Shown here piece after piece: positions 22,307 through 33,800 of a DNA stretch of 64,000 nucleotides. The notes under the pieces are model-generated. The model searched no databases, was not told the DNA's origin, and saw only the letters and a list, made by a program, of their open reading frames with translations. The DNA is from Karstenula rhodostoma CBS 690.94 (taxonomy: Eukaryota > Ascomycota > Dothideomycetes > Pleosporales > Didymosphaeriaceae): positions 132,224 through 196,223 of the forward strand of contig MU001503.1 of assembly GCA_010093485.1 (NCBI GenBank). The letters run 5' to 3'. The translations under genes were made by a program, and so were the position numbers. The number at the start of each line of letters is the position of its first letter. Positions within the stretch are counted from its first letter, which is position 1.

Positions 22307-22504
22307 CTCTAGCTATAAACTACTATAACTAATATCTAAACTTTATAGTAAATTATAGTATCCTCTAACTAATATATATATCTATCCTAGATTAAGGTAT
22401 ACTTACCCTAGCTATAAACTATTATAAATAATATCTAAACTTTATAGTAAATTATAGTACTATTCTAGAATCTTTATATAATATTCTAAGATATACTTAG
22501 CTAA
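22307..22504. repeat. 99-bp tandem repeat, two units, motif shared with island A
   Basis: An almost identical 27-nt core lies at 22334-22360 and 22433-22459, 99 bp apart, with similar flanks. The same core occurs in island A at 5687-5713, with a diverged relative at 5601-5626. So islands A and C share at least this sequence. Confidence 0.6.
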
Positions 22505-24007
22505 TCTAATAGTATTTTTTATTTAGTAATACCTATAGGTATACTATATTAATATCTTATTTTAATAATTATATACCTATACTTATATATTTAGATAGAG
22601 TATAAATTCTATTTAGATATTATACTACTTTTATCTAATACTAGGCCTATAGACAAACTACTATATACCCCTAGATATTTCCCTATAATACTAATCTAAT
22701 ACTACTATTCTAATAATAATAAACTATAATTAAGGATTCTTATAATTTAAAATATTTTTATACTACTTTACTATATTATTAGACTTAGGCTACTTATAGT
22801 AGAAGAGCTCCTAGTAGTAGTAGAAGAGCTTATAGTAAAACTTAATAAACTAGCTCTCTTAGTTAAGATTTAAACCCCCTAGAATATTAGTATTTAGGGT
22901 TAGATATATATAATTTATAGATATTATACTTACTAAAAATAGATAGTATAGTAATACTATACTTATTATCTAAGTCCTTAGTATAAAAAAGAATATAGAT
23001 AGGCTCTAGTCCTTTATATATAAACTTATCTATAACTATAATATTTACTATCTAAGAAATCTTCTTCTTATTATTATAAACTAGCCTATATAGAGTATAT
23101 ATACTAAAGGGGAGAGGACCCTTAGTATTAGGGCTAATATACTCTTTACTATAATTATTACTAGTAGTATACTAATAGGGGGGGGAGTATTTACTAGTAT
23201 AGAAGGTTATAGCTATAGATATATATAATTAAGTAGATATATAAGATCTTAAAATTTTATAATAATAGGAGGATATAGGAGAGTTATATAGCGTACTCTA
23301 TAGATATATAGGTAGTAGGGCTTTTATATACTAATATTACTTAGTATAGCTCTATACTATCTATTTATATATATTATATATTAGAGTTAGATAATATATC
23401 TATTTAAATAGCTTATTTCTTACCCTTATAAATATATAAAATTAAAGTAGAATATATCTACTAATTTTAATATAGAGTAGTATTTAACTTATATACCTAT
23501 ATTTATAAGAGGTAGTTAAGTATTTAATATAAAGTAATATTATAGCGGGATTATTACTACTATTAATATTATAACTACTATAGTAGCCTAAATAATAAAA
23601 AGGAAGCCTAAAATCTATATTAAGTATTATACTTAATACTAGAAAGTTATAGTATTACTATTTAACTATCTTAAAGCTTAATATTACTTAGATACCCTTA
23701 TATTATATACTTATAACCCCTAGAGTGTAATACTATCCCCGCCTAAATATCCCCCTTAAGGTCTTTATAGACTTATATAATTTCTACCTCTAAGGCTTTT
23801 AAGCCTCCTAGAACTATATCCCTTATATTCTAGTAAACCTATAGTCTATTAAGCTTTAATTACTTATACCCTATATATAAAAGTTATTAAGATTTTAGAT
23901 ATAAAATAGATAATCTATAAAACTAATTATACCTACTAGTAAGTAGTATCTTTTACTATAATATAATATTATACCTATCTTATTAATCTTTTTATGGTTT
24001 ATCTTTA

Positions 24008-24061
24008 GCGAATCCCTATATAGGGTCGCGTGGCCCGGGTAATATAAACGGTCTCGCGTGC
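24008..24061. other. CG-retaining patch inside island C
   Basis: About 50 bp with several CGCG and CCCGGG sites in the middle of CG-free sequence. It is the clearest unmutated insert within island C. Confidence 0.5.
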
Positions 24062-24776
24062 CTATATCTAATAATAAGTCGTGTTTATTCTTTTACCTTA
24101 TAACTACTATATTATATATTTTACTCCTATTTTACTCTTAGTTTAAATTCTTAAAGGTATTGTATTCTATCTACTATCTACCTAATATATAGCTACCTTA
24201 TATATTACTACTATATCTATTTATCTCTACTATACCTATATAACTACTTATATAAAATTTTACTATATATTATTAAAATAACTATCTACTATATAGTGTA
24301 TAACTAATAGTCTCTTATAAGTATAATAAATCTACCTTAGTACTCCTCCTTATATATATATCTAATTATAATTACTAAATATAACTTACTATTTTAGACT
24401 ATTATACTACTATATAGCTCTATATAGAAATAGATTATTATAATAATATAGGGCTATAGCTTAAGGTTAATTTAACTTTAGTATCTCTAGTAACGCTTAA
24501 TACTTTAGGCTATTATTATAACTATATATCTCTATACTAAAACCCTATTACTATAATAGTATAATATAAACCTTAAATATAATATACTATCTCTAGTTAT
24601 ACTATATTTAAAATAAATATAACTAATATTCTCTTTAAATACTATTACTATATAGAAAATATCTAGTTTTAGATTACTATATTTACTACGCCCTATAATA
24701 TATACCTATATTAGACACTTCTTTTAAACACTGGACATAAAAAAGCTCGACTGAGATGTCACAATAAGAGAAGACA

Positions 24777-25781
24777 ATGAAGATAAAGGCGGGTGGAATT
24801 CTGGACGACGACCCAAGGAATCCGCAATACTGGGAGAAGCGTATCGGATACCCTATCGCAACCAGAGACTGGCTCGACTGTAAAGAGAACGGTGCGACAG
24901 AGCATAGCGATCCGCAGTTCACGGGAGAAGCTTTCTGCCGTGGCTTTGACTTGACAGCTGGGCAGTTTTATCGCCTGAAGAAGAAGGCTATCCCGCTATT
25001 GCTAGAGAACGATCTGTTCAAGAAAGACTGGGCTAAAGATTGGCGACAAGTGCGATGGGACGCTACAAGAATCGAGCGGATTATGAAAGACGAACCCCTG
25101 CTGGAGATGGACCGCCTGCCTGTGAAACCAGAGCCATTCTGGGTAGACTATATGGTTCATGAATTCGTGCTGGCGTGCAAGAAATGGATGGAGCAATACG
25201 AGGCGCAAGTCCGTGATGGGTCCTGGTACATTTCTGGTCGCTGGAAGCACGGTCCAGAATCGACCTACCTACAGTGGCAATGGAAAGGCCACTACCAATA
25301 CCAACATCTGAAGTTCAAAATCCGGAAAGGCCGTTCGCCCGACTATATTACATTCGATGCACATAGAGTTCTTCCTGGGCTGGATGGCGTCACGTTTACT
25401 CCTCAAGATGTGAAGCTAGAAGACTTCCGCTGGCAAACGTTCCTCGACGAGTTGAAATCCCACGATTACAATCCCACCACGACGGCTCTTGTGTACATCA
25501 CACCTGTAGAAACCCAAATCACAGTCTACGATGACGATTCCTTACAAGGTGCTATTCTCTCCCTCCGAAACGCGAATAAAGGAAGTCGCAACTATACTAT
25601 TATGTTCATTGCTTTAGAAAAGTTGGATCCATTCTGGGTGGCTAGCTCCCATGATGTGGATGAGGATCGGAGGCCCGAGGGGAAGCGCAAGAGGGGGGAT
25701 GATGGGGGGGATAAGAAGAAGAAGAAGAAGAGCAAAAAGGTCACCTCTAAGGGTACTAGTCTCGTGATAACTGAGTATTAG
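24777..25781 (+). CDS. Orphan protein, member B of the local family (full-length looking)
   Basis: Single exon, 334 residues, not recognised. It shares the TRDW, FC-G-DL-A and W-x-DYM...WM blocks with the protein at 29-763, with several short gaps. The middle is rich in Trp and Tyr, and a predicted beta-rich segment around residues 240-285 precedes the tail. The tail (about 300-330) has KRKRGDD then a run of lysines and SKK, a probable nuclear localisation signal. There is no signal peptide, so it is not a classical secreted effector. The frame begins less than 100 bp after saturated RIP sequence and is followed at once by island D, yet keeps normal codon use, so it is either outside the duplicated unit or protected by selection. 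The paralogue at the window start has the same arrangement: gene, then the same repeat family downstream. Confidence 0.7.
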   Translation: MKIKAGGILDDDPRNPQYWEKRIGYPIATRDWLDCKENGATEHSDPQFTGEAFCRGFDLTAGQFYRLKKKAIPLLLENDLFKKDWAKDWRQVRWDATRIERIMKDEPLLEMDRLPVKPEPFWVDYMVHEFVLACKKWMEQYEAQVRDGSWYISGRWKHGPESTYLQWQWKGHYQYQHLKFKIRKGRSPDYITFDAHRVLPGLDGVTFTPQDVKLEDFRWQTFLDELKSHDYNPTTTALVYITPVETQITVYDDDSLQGAILSLRNANKGSRNYTIMFIALEKLDPFWVASSHDVDEDRRPEGKRKRGDDGGDKKKKKKSKKVTSKGTSLVITEY

Positions 25782-28490
25782 TATAAAGGAATAGCTTCTA
25801 GTATATAATAGTTAGAGAATATAAATTACAATCTAATATTTATATATAGTATATACAGACCCTATTAGTATATTATTAAGTACTTAGTTAAGATTCTTTA
25901 ATTCTTATAAACACCCCTATAGCAACTATAGTTATTTAACTATTTAGAGTAATAAACAAAGATATTAAATAATATTCTAGGGTATAAGTAGGAGTAGATA
26001 GTCTATCTTTAATAGTTAGTTAGTAAGAAATAAGTTCGCTATTATATCTAGTAAATATTAAGAAATTTATACTAATAAGCTATAGGTATAATAGAGTGGT
26101 ATAGTATATAATTATAATAATAATAATAATATATAAAGGAGTTTATATAATAAGTAGTAATAAGATCTATATAAGAAACTAATAACCTAATCTCTAATAA
26201 GGAGTAAATTAGGTTAGGTATCTAGGTCTTTATATAGAGTGGGTTATATCAAGATTAATTATAGATAATAAAAGTTTAACCTTAAGTATATAGCCATATA
26301 TATATAAATACCTATTATCCATGGGTAGAGTACTCTATATAGGGAATATTTAGAGATAGCCTAGCTTAGAAAATATATTAAACTACTCTTCTATATTACC
26401 TCTCAGTAAGCAAGCTACCCTCTTCCACGTCGTTTAGTTTTGGATAATGAGTATTAGTAATATAATATACCAAGCTATTTACCCTATATATTTACACGAC
26501 GCTATAATACTATCCTTTACCTAGTACTATAATACCTTTAACCTTAATATAATACTACCTAAGAAGCGGTATAATAGACTCTTTAACTAGTCTAAGTTTC
26601 TATAAGAGTTCTATAATATTATTATATCTACTACTAATACTAATAAGTCTAAACCTACTATATAGAGTAATAAGTAACCTAAAATATATAAGAAGACTTA
26701 ACCTAAAATATTATTAGCGCAGGATAACCTAATTATATATAAGAATAGGGCCCTCTTTTTAAATAGGTTTAAGAATAGTAAGACTAATATAATAGAGTAG
26801 AAGTCCCTATTATATAATAAGGAAGTATACCTAATTTAAAAAATATTAGACCTACTATAGTATAACTATACTAGTGTTAATATTAAAAATATATATAATA
26901 AATTATTTTAAAATATCTATAACCTCCCTAATAAGCTATATATATTAGTAGATACCCCCTAGAGTAATAATAAAGAATACCTTCTATACTTTAAAAATCT
27001 TTATCTAATAGAACCTAATAGACCTAGACTTAATATCCCTAATAAGCTATATACATTAGTAGACACCCCCTAGAGTAATAATAAAGAATACCTCCTATAC
27101 TTTAAAAATCTTTACCTAATAGAACCTAATAGACCTAGACTTAATATCCCTAATAAGCTATATATATTAGTAGATACCACTTAAGGTAATAAAAAAAAAG
27201 GTATATTAAATCTAAAAGTTTTATAGTTAATAAAACCTCTTAGTTATAGACTTAATATCCTAGGTAATCTATATATACTTATAACTACCCCTTAGATACT
27301 AAAAAGTATAAAGGATAATAAATTTACTATATTTAAATTACTTAGTCTAGCCTAATTTAAGGAGTTATATTTAATAGTATAGAGTTTATTTAGATTATAA
27401 GGCCTAGTAATAATAAATAATATAGGGCTAGTTAGTAAATAAGGTATATATTTTATCTATATTAATAGGCTCTACTTCTATAATTATCTATATAAAAGAA
27501 GTATAATATAGAATAACTTTACTAAGTTATAAATAATAAAGATTATAGTATCTAAATTTCTAGTATCTATTTTAAAGTACTAGAAATACTCCTACTAGAA
27601 TAATACACTAATTAAATTCTATATATATTACCTATTACTAATAGTATTATAATAGATTACCTAAAATAAGCTATAACTTAGGGACACGTTAAGATAGCTT
27701 CTCTACTTCTAAGTAAGTACTAAGCTATATTAAACTCTTTCTAGTAAAGTATATTATAGATACTATAATTAAGATATACTTATTATATAATCTAGAGTTA
27801 AAGTCTAAAATAAGTATATATAAGAATATAGTTTTATAGATAGTAATATCTTTTTCTATCTAAGCTACTATTAGATTCTATTAGGCCTTAAAGATATTAT
27901 CTAATATATTAGCTACGTATAAAAGTCTAGTCTTATTAAATCCTAACTAATCCCCTTTTTTTATATACTAGCTTTTACTAGAGTAGGTATATTATAGGCT
28001 AATATAAAGGTATATAGTATATTACTTTCTACTATAATAGTGCACGTATAGTATAACAAGGGCTTTAATACTCTCTTTAATATTAATCTTTAGAAGGGTT
28101 TTTATATATACTAACTTATTTATATTATATTACTATATCTCTACCTATATTAGTTACTAAAGGTAAAGTTCCCCTATATTACTAACACGCTAGATTAGCT
28201 AGTATAATAAATAAACTTAGTTAGTAAGTAGGTTAAGGATATAGAATAACTTAAGAGATAGATAGAGAGGTTAGGTATTAATATAAATATATAACTATTT
28301 TACCTAATATTTAAATAAATAATATATATAAGGATAAACTATTTTATCTATTATACTCTCTATATAAGGAGCGTCTAGTGTACACTTATAAATATACAAT
28401 CCTACTTTGCTTCCGCCTACGGCTACTACACGTCTTTGAACAAAATTTTCTCTTGTTATCAGCACTCGATGCTGTTCCCCACCCGACAGA
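25782..28490. mobile_element. AT-rich island D: second copy of the island A repeat
   Basis: Colinear with 990-3535 of island A. The match is loose up to about 26560 and close afterwards. Relative to A it lacks about 300 bp (A 2812-3112 against a junction near 28040) and carries one extra 111-bp unit. Its last 110 bp (28380-28490) keep CA, TG and CG, and show the pre-mutation state of A: GATGCTGTT in D is GATACTATT in A. The homology ends near 28490, where ordinary gene-space sequence begins. Confidence 0.75.
26926..27258. repeat. 111-bp tandem repeat, three units (island D)
   Basis: Unit starts at 26926, 27037 and 27148, all 111 bp apart. The first two are nearly identical and the third diverges after about 30 bp. 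Island A has only two units. Confidence 0.8.
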
Positions 28491-28989
28491 TATACGAAGA
28501 ACATTTGCAACAACACGATGCTTAATTCTATATAGTAGGATATATAGTATCGAGATAGCTATACCAAAATAAAATAGTGGTTCCTTTGCATTGCATTGCC
28601 AGTGTTGGAGCATTACCTAGGTTGTTTCAGTGTTTGTGTGGTGGGCCTAACGCTAGTGTGTTAAGCAAGCTTTTTAGCGTGGTCGCCCCAGCTGCGTCCA
28701 GCGTGGACTTCAGCACCCCACCACCCCTCTCGGTGGTGTACCAGCTCTGGAATCTTGTTCTGGTGATGCCAGCCGCACCCACATATAACACCCATTATGC
28801 AACCGCCCGCCCCAACAACTGGATCGCTCCTTCCGCCCCGTCCGCCCCGTCCGCCCCCCAGCCATCGCTACCCGCACCCTCGACTCCACCCCCGCCGTAT
28901 CGCCGTCGCATGCCATTGAACGCTGTTCGCGCACGCCAACACGTACACACTACTCTCCCGCACCTGTGCGCGCCACCAGACCGCCGTAT
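28491..28989. other. Island-core boundary and upstream region
   Basis: Composition turns GC-normal here. The stretch contains a threefold TCCGCCCCG direct repeat (about 28829-28855) and long overlapping frames on both strands that look like shadows. It probably holds the promoter and leader of the hydrolase-like gene. Confidence 0.4.
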
Positions 28990-30368
28990 ATGGCGCTCAA
29001 CTACCTTACGACCAGCCAAGGCTGGCTGTCTTTCAACCACAGCACCCCTATCCTCTACGTGACCGCCGAGGATGAAGAATTCGACGTGGAAACACTGCGC
29101 GCATGGCGCGACGAAGGCTTCGTTGTCAAGTATGTGCCCATGGGAAAGGACGGCAAGACCTACGTCAACACGCTGCACCATCTGGGCGACGGCATGGGCA
29201 TCGGCGAGCGTTATGCGATCGTAGGTACATCGCCCTTTCCTGTAACGCAGTCTGCACGCACAATCCAGCACACGTCGCGTAGTGCTGGTCCTTAGCATTG
29301 TGTGGAACCAAGGCTGACGACTCATCGCAAAGCGTTCGGTGACGCAGCCTCCATATGTCTCGAAGTGTACTCCGAGCCCAAGACTAGCACGTCCAAGCTG
29401 TGTACACTGATCGCCTATTACCCGAGCTCCATTCCCGATACGAGACACCGCCTTTCATCGTCCTTCCGAGTCCTGGTCCATCTCGCCCAAGGAATCGGAG
29501 AGGATGAGTCTACCGTGGGCGTCACGCGGAGACCCGAAGTGCTAGGCATACAGGGAAAGCGGAAGACAGTGCAGAAGCGGATCACACCAGGGATAGGAAC
29601 TGGCGGCCTGCAAAGCAGAATCGAATACCCAGTCTACACCTACGAAGGCGTGGATGCGGGGTTCGCCGAGCACGATCTCGACGAGTACGACGCCGTGGCT
29701 GATGCGCTAGCATGGAGCCGAAGTCTCAGTATGGTGCGACGAGGGTTTAGTGCTGAAGTTGACCTCGAACGCGTGTGGGAGGACAACGAGGAGCGTACGT
29801 TGTCGTCTTTTACCTCCCATGGACGCACCCATCTAACCTGACTGCAGAGAAGTTCCACAAAAGAAGCGCCAAGAAGATCATGGAGACCTACACCACCGAA
29901 CCCACTCCTACTGTCAACTATACAGCGACCCTGACAGGCGGCCACGGCCACGAAGAACTATTTCGCTTCTACAATGAATACTTTATGGCCGATCAGCTGC
30001 CCGCATTCCACCTGCGCCTCATCTCCCGCACCATCGGCGCAGATCGTATCGTCGACGAGCTATACATCCAGTTCAAGCACACTATAGACATGCCATGGGT
30101 TCTCCCTTCTGTAAAGCCCACGGGCAAGAAAGTAGAAATTGTCGTTGTCAGTATCGTCGGGATGCGAGGGGGTAAGGTGTGGAGCGAGAGGATCTACTGG
30201 GACCAGGCGAGCGTTCTGTTCCAAGTGGGGCTGCTAGATCCTGACCAGGTCCCGGAAGAGGCGAGGAAGCAGGGGCTGGAGATGCTGCCTGTTGCCGGGA
30301 GCGAGGCAGCGCGGAAGATTATGGACTTTGAGAGCGAGGATACGAATGACATGATTGACGATTGGTGA
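28990..30368 (+). CDS. Dienelactone-hydrolase-like / NTF2-like two-domain protein
   Basis: Three exons, 28990-29224, 29333-29794 and 29848-30368, giving 405 residues; phases close and both introns have CTGAC/CTAAC branch sites. The start chosen is MALNYL; an in-frame ATG lies at 28966. Residues 1 to about 215 look like an alpha/beta-hydrolase of the dienelactone hydrolase type (ILYVTAEDEEFD, YAIVAFGDAASICL, LIAYYPSS). The nucleophile elbow reads FGDAAS rather than the Gly-x-Cys-x-Gly of active dienelactone hydrolases, so hydrolase activity is doubtful. Residues about 235-390 resemble a SnoaL/NTF2-like fold (ending MIDDW). I recall similar two-domain proteins in Pleosporales with no tested role. 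Convergent with the next gene on the minus strand. Confidence 0.75.
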
Positions 30369-30833
30369 TCTATTTCCGCTTGCAAGCGAGCGATGGGGGT
30401 TGTAGTAATGATGATGACATTTGAACATGTAAGACTTGGTATACCGGGGTATGAGAAAGCCGATTTGCGTGTCTACCGCGAGTCACCACAAACTAAAGCT
30501 ATCCGTGGGCTTTGTGAGTTTGATGCTACAATTGGGTATGCATCACAAGTAGAAGGGTTCAGTATCACAAGTGGAAGGGTTTAGTGCCACAAGGACAAGA
30601 GGTTTTTGAAAACAGTGTATTAAGTGCTATGAATGTGGTGTGCGATGTCAGCTCGATATATGCAAAATGCCCAACTAAACAGGAAATCAAATAATAGGGG
30701 TTGAGGTAGCAATCTAAGCGGCGAAGGCGCAAGACGATACAAAGACGGTCACCAAAGCCACAAAACAGCCATCACCCATCTTGTCTTTGTCCCCGACGCC
30801 CAGCTCCGACCGCCACGAGGCCGCCTCGTCGCC
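30369..30833. other. Convergent 3' spacer with short direct repeat
   Basis: 465 bp between two converging genes. Around 30540-30590 a roughly 22-bp unit (TATCACAAGTGGAAGGGTTTAG and a close variant) occurs twice, with a partial third. Nothing else is seen. Confidence 0.5.
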
Positions 30834-33800
30834 CTAGTCAGGGCTCAAACCGCTCAGTGACCGCCCCGAGCGCAGCGTACGTCCAGCAGAAACGTCCGGC
30901 TTCGAGCCCCGCGGCGAGGTAGAGACGTCCTCCAGCTCCTTGAGCATACGCGGCTGCACGTTGTGCGGTGGCGCGTCGGAACGGAAGGTCTTCTGCTGGC
31001 TCACGGGCTGGTTGTTGAAAGAGGCGTGGCGCTTGCTTCCCGAGGGCGTGCGCGAGCCTGGGTGCCGCATGATGCTGCTGGCGGGCACGGAGCCGACCAT
31101 GCTCGACAGGCGGCGGGTGCGATACTGGGCGAGCTGCTGCTGCTGCTCGTCGTTGCGGGAAGACCGCTTACGCTTCGGCGAAGGGGCCAGGTTGGTGTCT
31201 ACGAAGAGGTCATTCAAATCCGCCCCATATTCATTGTTGTCCGGTTGCCACAGCTGAGGCTGGGGGAACGGATCAGGCTGCCACGAACGAGCACGAGCAT
31301 AGCCTGGCGGCGGGACAGCGGAACGCTTGCGCTTCGGTGCAGGCTCTTCCATAAAACCTTGAGCGTACCCGTTATGCGCATAGGCATTCTGCAAATACTG
31401 CTGAGCCTGGCCGTAGGTAAACTGGTCAGTATTCTGCTGCGATTGCTCGTACCCCCGGAAGCTGCGCTTGAACGACCGCTCAGGTCGGAGCTCATAGGTT
31501 TGGCCAATATCAGGCTCATCCCGGTAAACTGGCTGCTTGCCCTCGATGCGCCTGCTGCGACGCGTACCTTCGCGGAAAGTGTGGCCGTCCTCTACATCGC
31601 TCGCGTCGTCGGGCAGTTCCCAGGGCTGTCGACCGAAATGGTTAGGGGCAACCTCCCCCCCCTCCTCTTCGTCGATATCTTCAAGTTCATGATCAGTATC
31701 CTGGGGGGCGCGCCTAACCCTGGGTTCCAAAGACCTCTTCTTTAGCACATCCTCGGCCCGCTTAATACGCCTACGAACCTCGATGTCAAACGAGGAATTA
31801 CCGTTGAAAGCATACGTGTTGGGAACGTTCTTGCCCTTTTTCCTGCCCTTGTTCCTGCTCATCTTCTTGACTTGCTTTTCGCGAATATTGGCTTCAGCTT
31901 GCATGCCCAGATCACCGCGGTGGACGCTCAAAACCGTGGGTCCAAGGCCTTTTGCGGCGAACTGCGCCATCTGGGCGGCGGCACGCTCCTCTTCCATCCT
32001 CAAGTTCATGTGGTAGCTGAGCGTGTCCTCAAAGTTGTACGTCGGATCCCAGATCTGCCCGTTATAAGGCCTAGTGACAGGATAGTTCTGGAATTCACGC
32101 ATTCGGCGCACCCCGTGGTGGTCACCACGCTGTCGAGGGGCGTTTCCGGGCAGCTTGGTACGGGCGTGTAGAACGAACTGCTCGGCAAGCTGCCCTGCGC
32201 CGAGCTGCTTCCCGCTGAAAGCGGCAGCGAAAATGCCCCGTGGCTCGTTCCGCATGTGGGCGCGGAAATCAACCATAACGTTGGCCTTGCGGCAGATGTA
32301 TTCGAAGTCCAAGAAACGCTCCATGCAGTACAGATGCACAAAGCCGCAGTTAGCGGCGAACGGATCGTACTCATCATCGTCGCGCTCGTCGAAGGCGATG
32401 CGGTACCAGCCGTGCTTGATCGTAGCAGGCAGACCACCCACACGATTCGGGCAGTCCACGAAGCGGCACTTGTCAGCGCCTGACCTATAACGGCGCCCAG
32501 AGTCACCAGGAGTGACCTGGATCCTAAGCGTCAACTTGTTGCGGCTCGAGGGGTATCCCAGAATGAAGTCCTGAATCTCGTCGGGAGACATTTCACGGTT
32601 TTCCAGCTCGTAGATCGCGATCTCCTCGCCGCCATCGTACTCCTTCAACGAGGAGTCCCGGTACTTGTGCGTGTATGGACTATTCGGGTGATTCCACGGA
32701 GCACCGTGCGGCTGAGTCTCTGTACCAAGTGGGTGGGGCGTGTAAGTGTAGTAGTTACGAGGATCGTACTGGTTGATTTTGGCGGTGCGCGTCGTGATGC
32801 CCCTGGTAGTCTTATTGATGCGAACTTCCGGGTTGAAAGCAGCGATCTTGGGCTTTTGATATTGCTCATTTGCATCGCGATCGAATACAGAGGCACGCGG
32901 TTTATCCTGGCGGACGCTCTTCTTGGGTTCCACGGGAGGGTTCCTACGACCGTGCCCCGGAGAGTAGTTGCGGGATGTATACGCGGACTGGTTGCTGCGG
33001 GTCTGGTACTCATTAGCATAGAGACCATCGAAGTTAAGGTCTTGGAAAAGATATTGGGAAGGCGCGCTCACCTGCTGCGGGTAAGCTGGCTGCAAGTATT
33101 CGGGCTCGGGTGGTTGCAATTGGAGGTGTCTACCACCAGGCGAAGGCACGCCTTGCCACTGCGTGCCCTGGTAGTAAGGTTGCGTTTGGCGAGTATCAGC
33201 GTAACCTCCATGATAAGCGGTCGGCTCCGGGTAAGTGGGGTATTTGGGGAAAGCATTAAAGTCGAGTTCTGAAGGATCGATGTGCTCTGAGCCCACGAAC
33301 GGGTCGTTGTATGTAGCTTGCGCACGGAACTGGCTCTGACGATGCTTTCGAAGCCCTGGCGACTTAGGCACAGAAGTGCGCTTCCCATCCGTCAGCATTG
33401 CCTGCGGAGCAAGTCCAGGGACTACCGCGTTCATCGCGTCCACCTGCTCTTGTGACAACATGAGAGTCTGACCGTTGATCACGACAGGAATCGCCTGCTG
33501 GTGTCGGTTGGTGGGCGGAAACGAAGCACTATGCGGAGTGCTCGGCACTGCAACGTTCGGGTTATTGTAATAGTTGATGGGAGCATGGCCAGCAGGCACA
33601 CCGTTGAGAGGTTGTTCGATCGCATACTCAGGCTCTACGAAACCATTGAAGGTAAAATCGGCCCGGTTCTGCAACCCGTCGTCTTCATCATAAAACTCAG
33701 GGAGCTCGCCCCAGTCGAAGTCGTTCAGGTCTAGGTTTGGGTCAACGCGACTGCTAGCACGACGAATGCTAGGCTGCCGCGAGGCCCGGCCGGGCGTTCC

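Larger units (their letters stand above)
16441..24680. mobile_element. AT-rich island C: saturated RIP block
   Basis: Over 8 kb dominated by A and T. From 17041 to 17400 there is no CA, TG or CG on either strand; C survives almost only before T or C. No ATG-started frame of note exists. This is RIP at or near saturation on one or more nested transposons. A frame near 20660-20720 vaguely resembles a helicase Walker B region, but the biased composition makes that unsafe. Small CG-retaining patches at 20230-20360, 21220-21440 and 24008-24061 may be element borders or slices of single-copy DNA. Confidence 0.7.

Noticed and set aside
28577..29062. 161-codon proline-rich frame upstream of the hydrolase-like gene
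   Set aside because: It overlaps the true first exon in another frame and contains only low-complexity Ser/Ala/Pro repeats.
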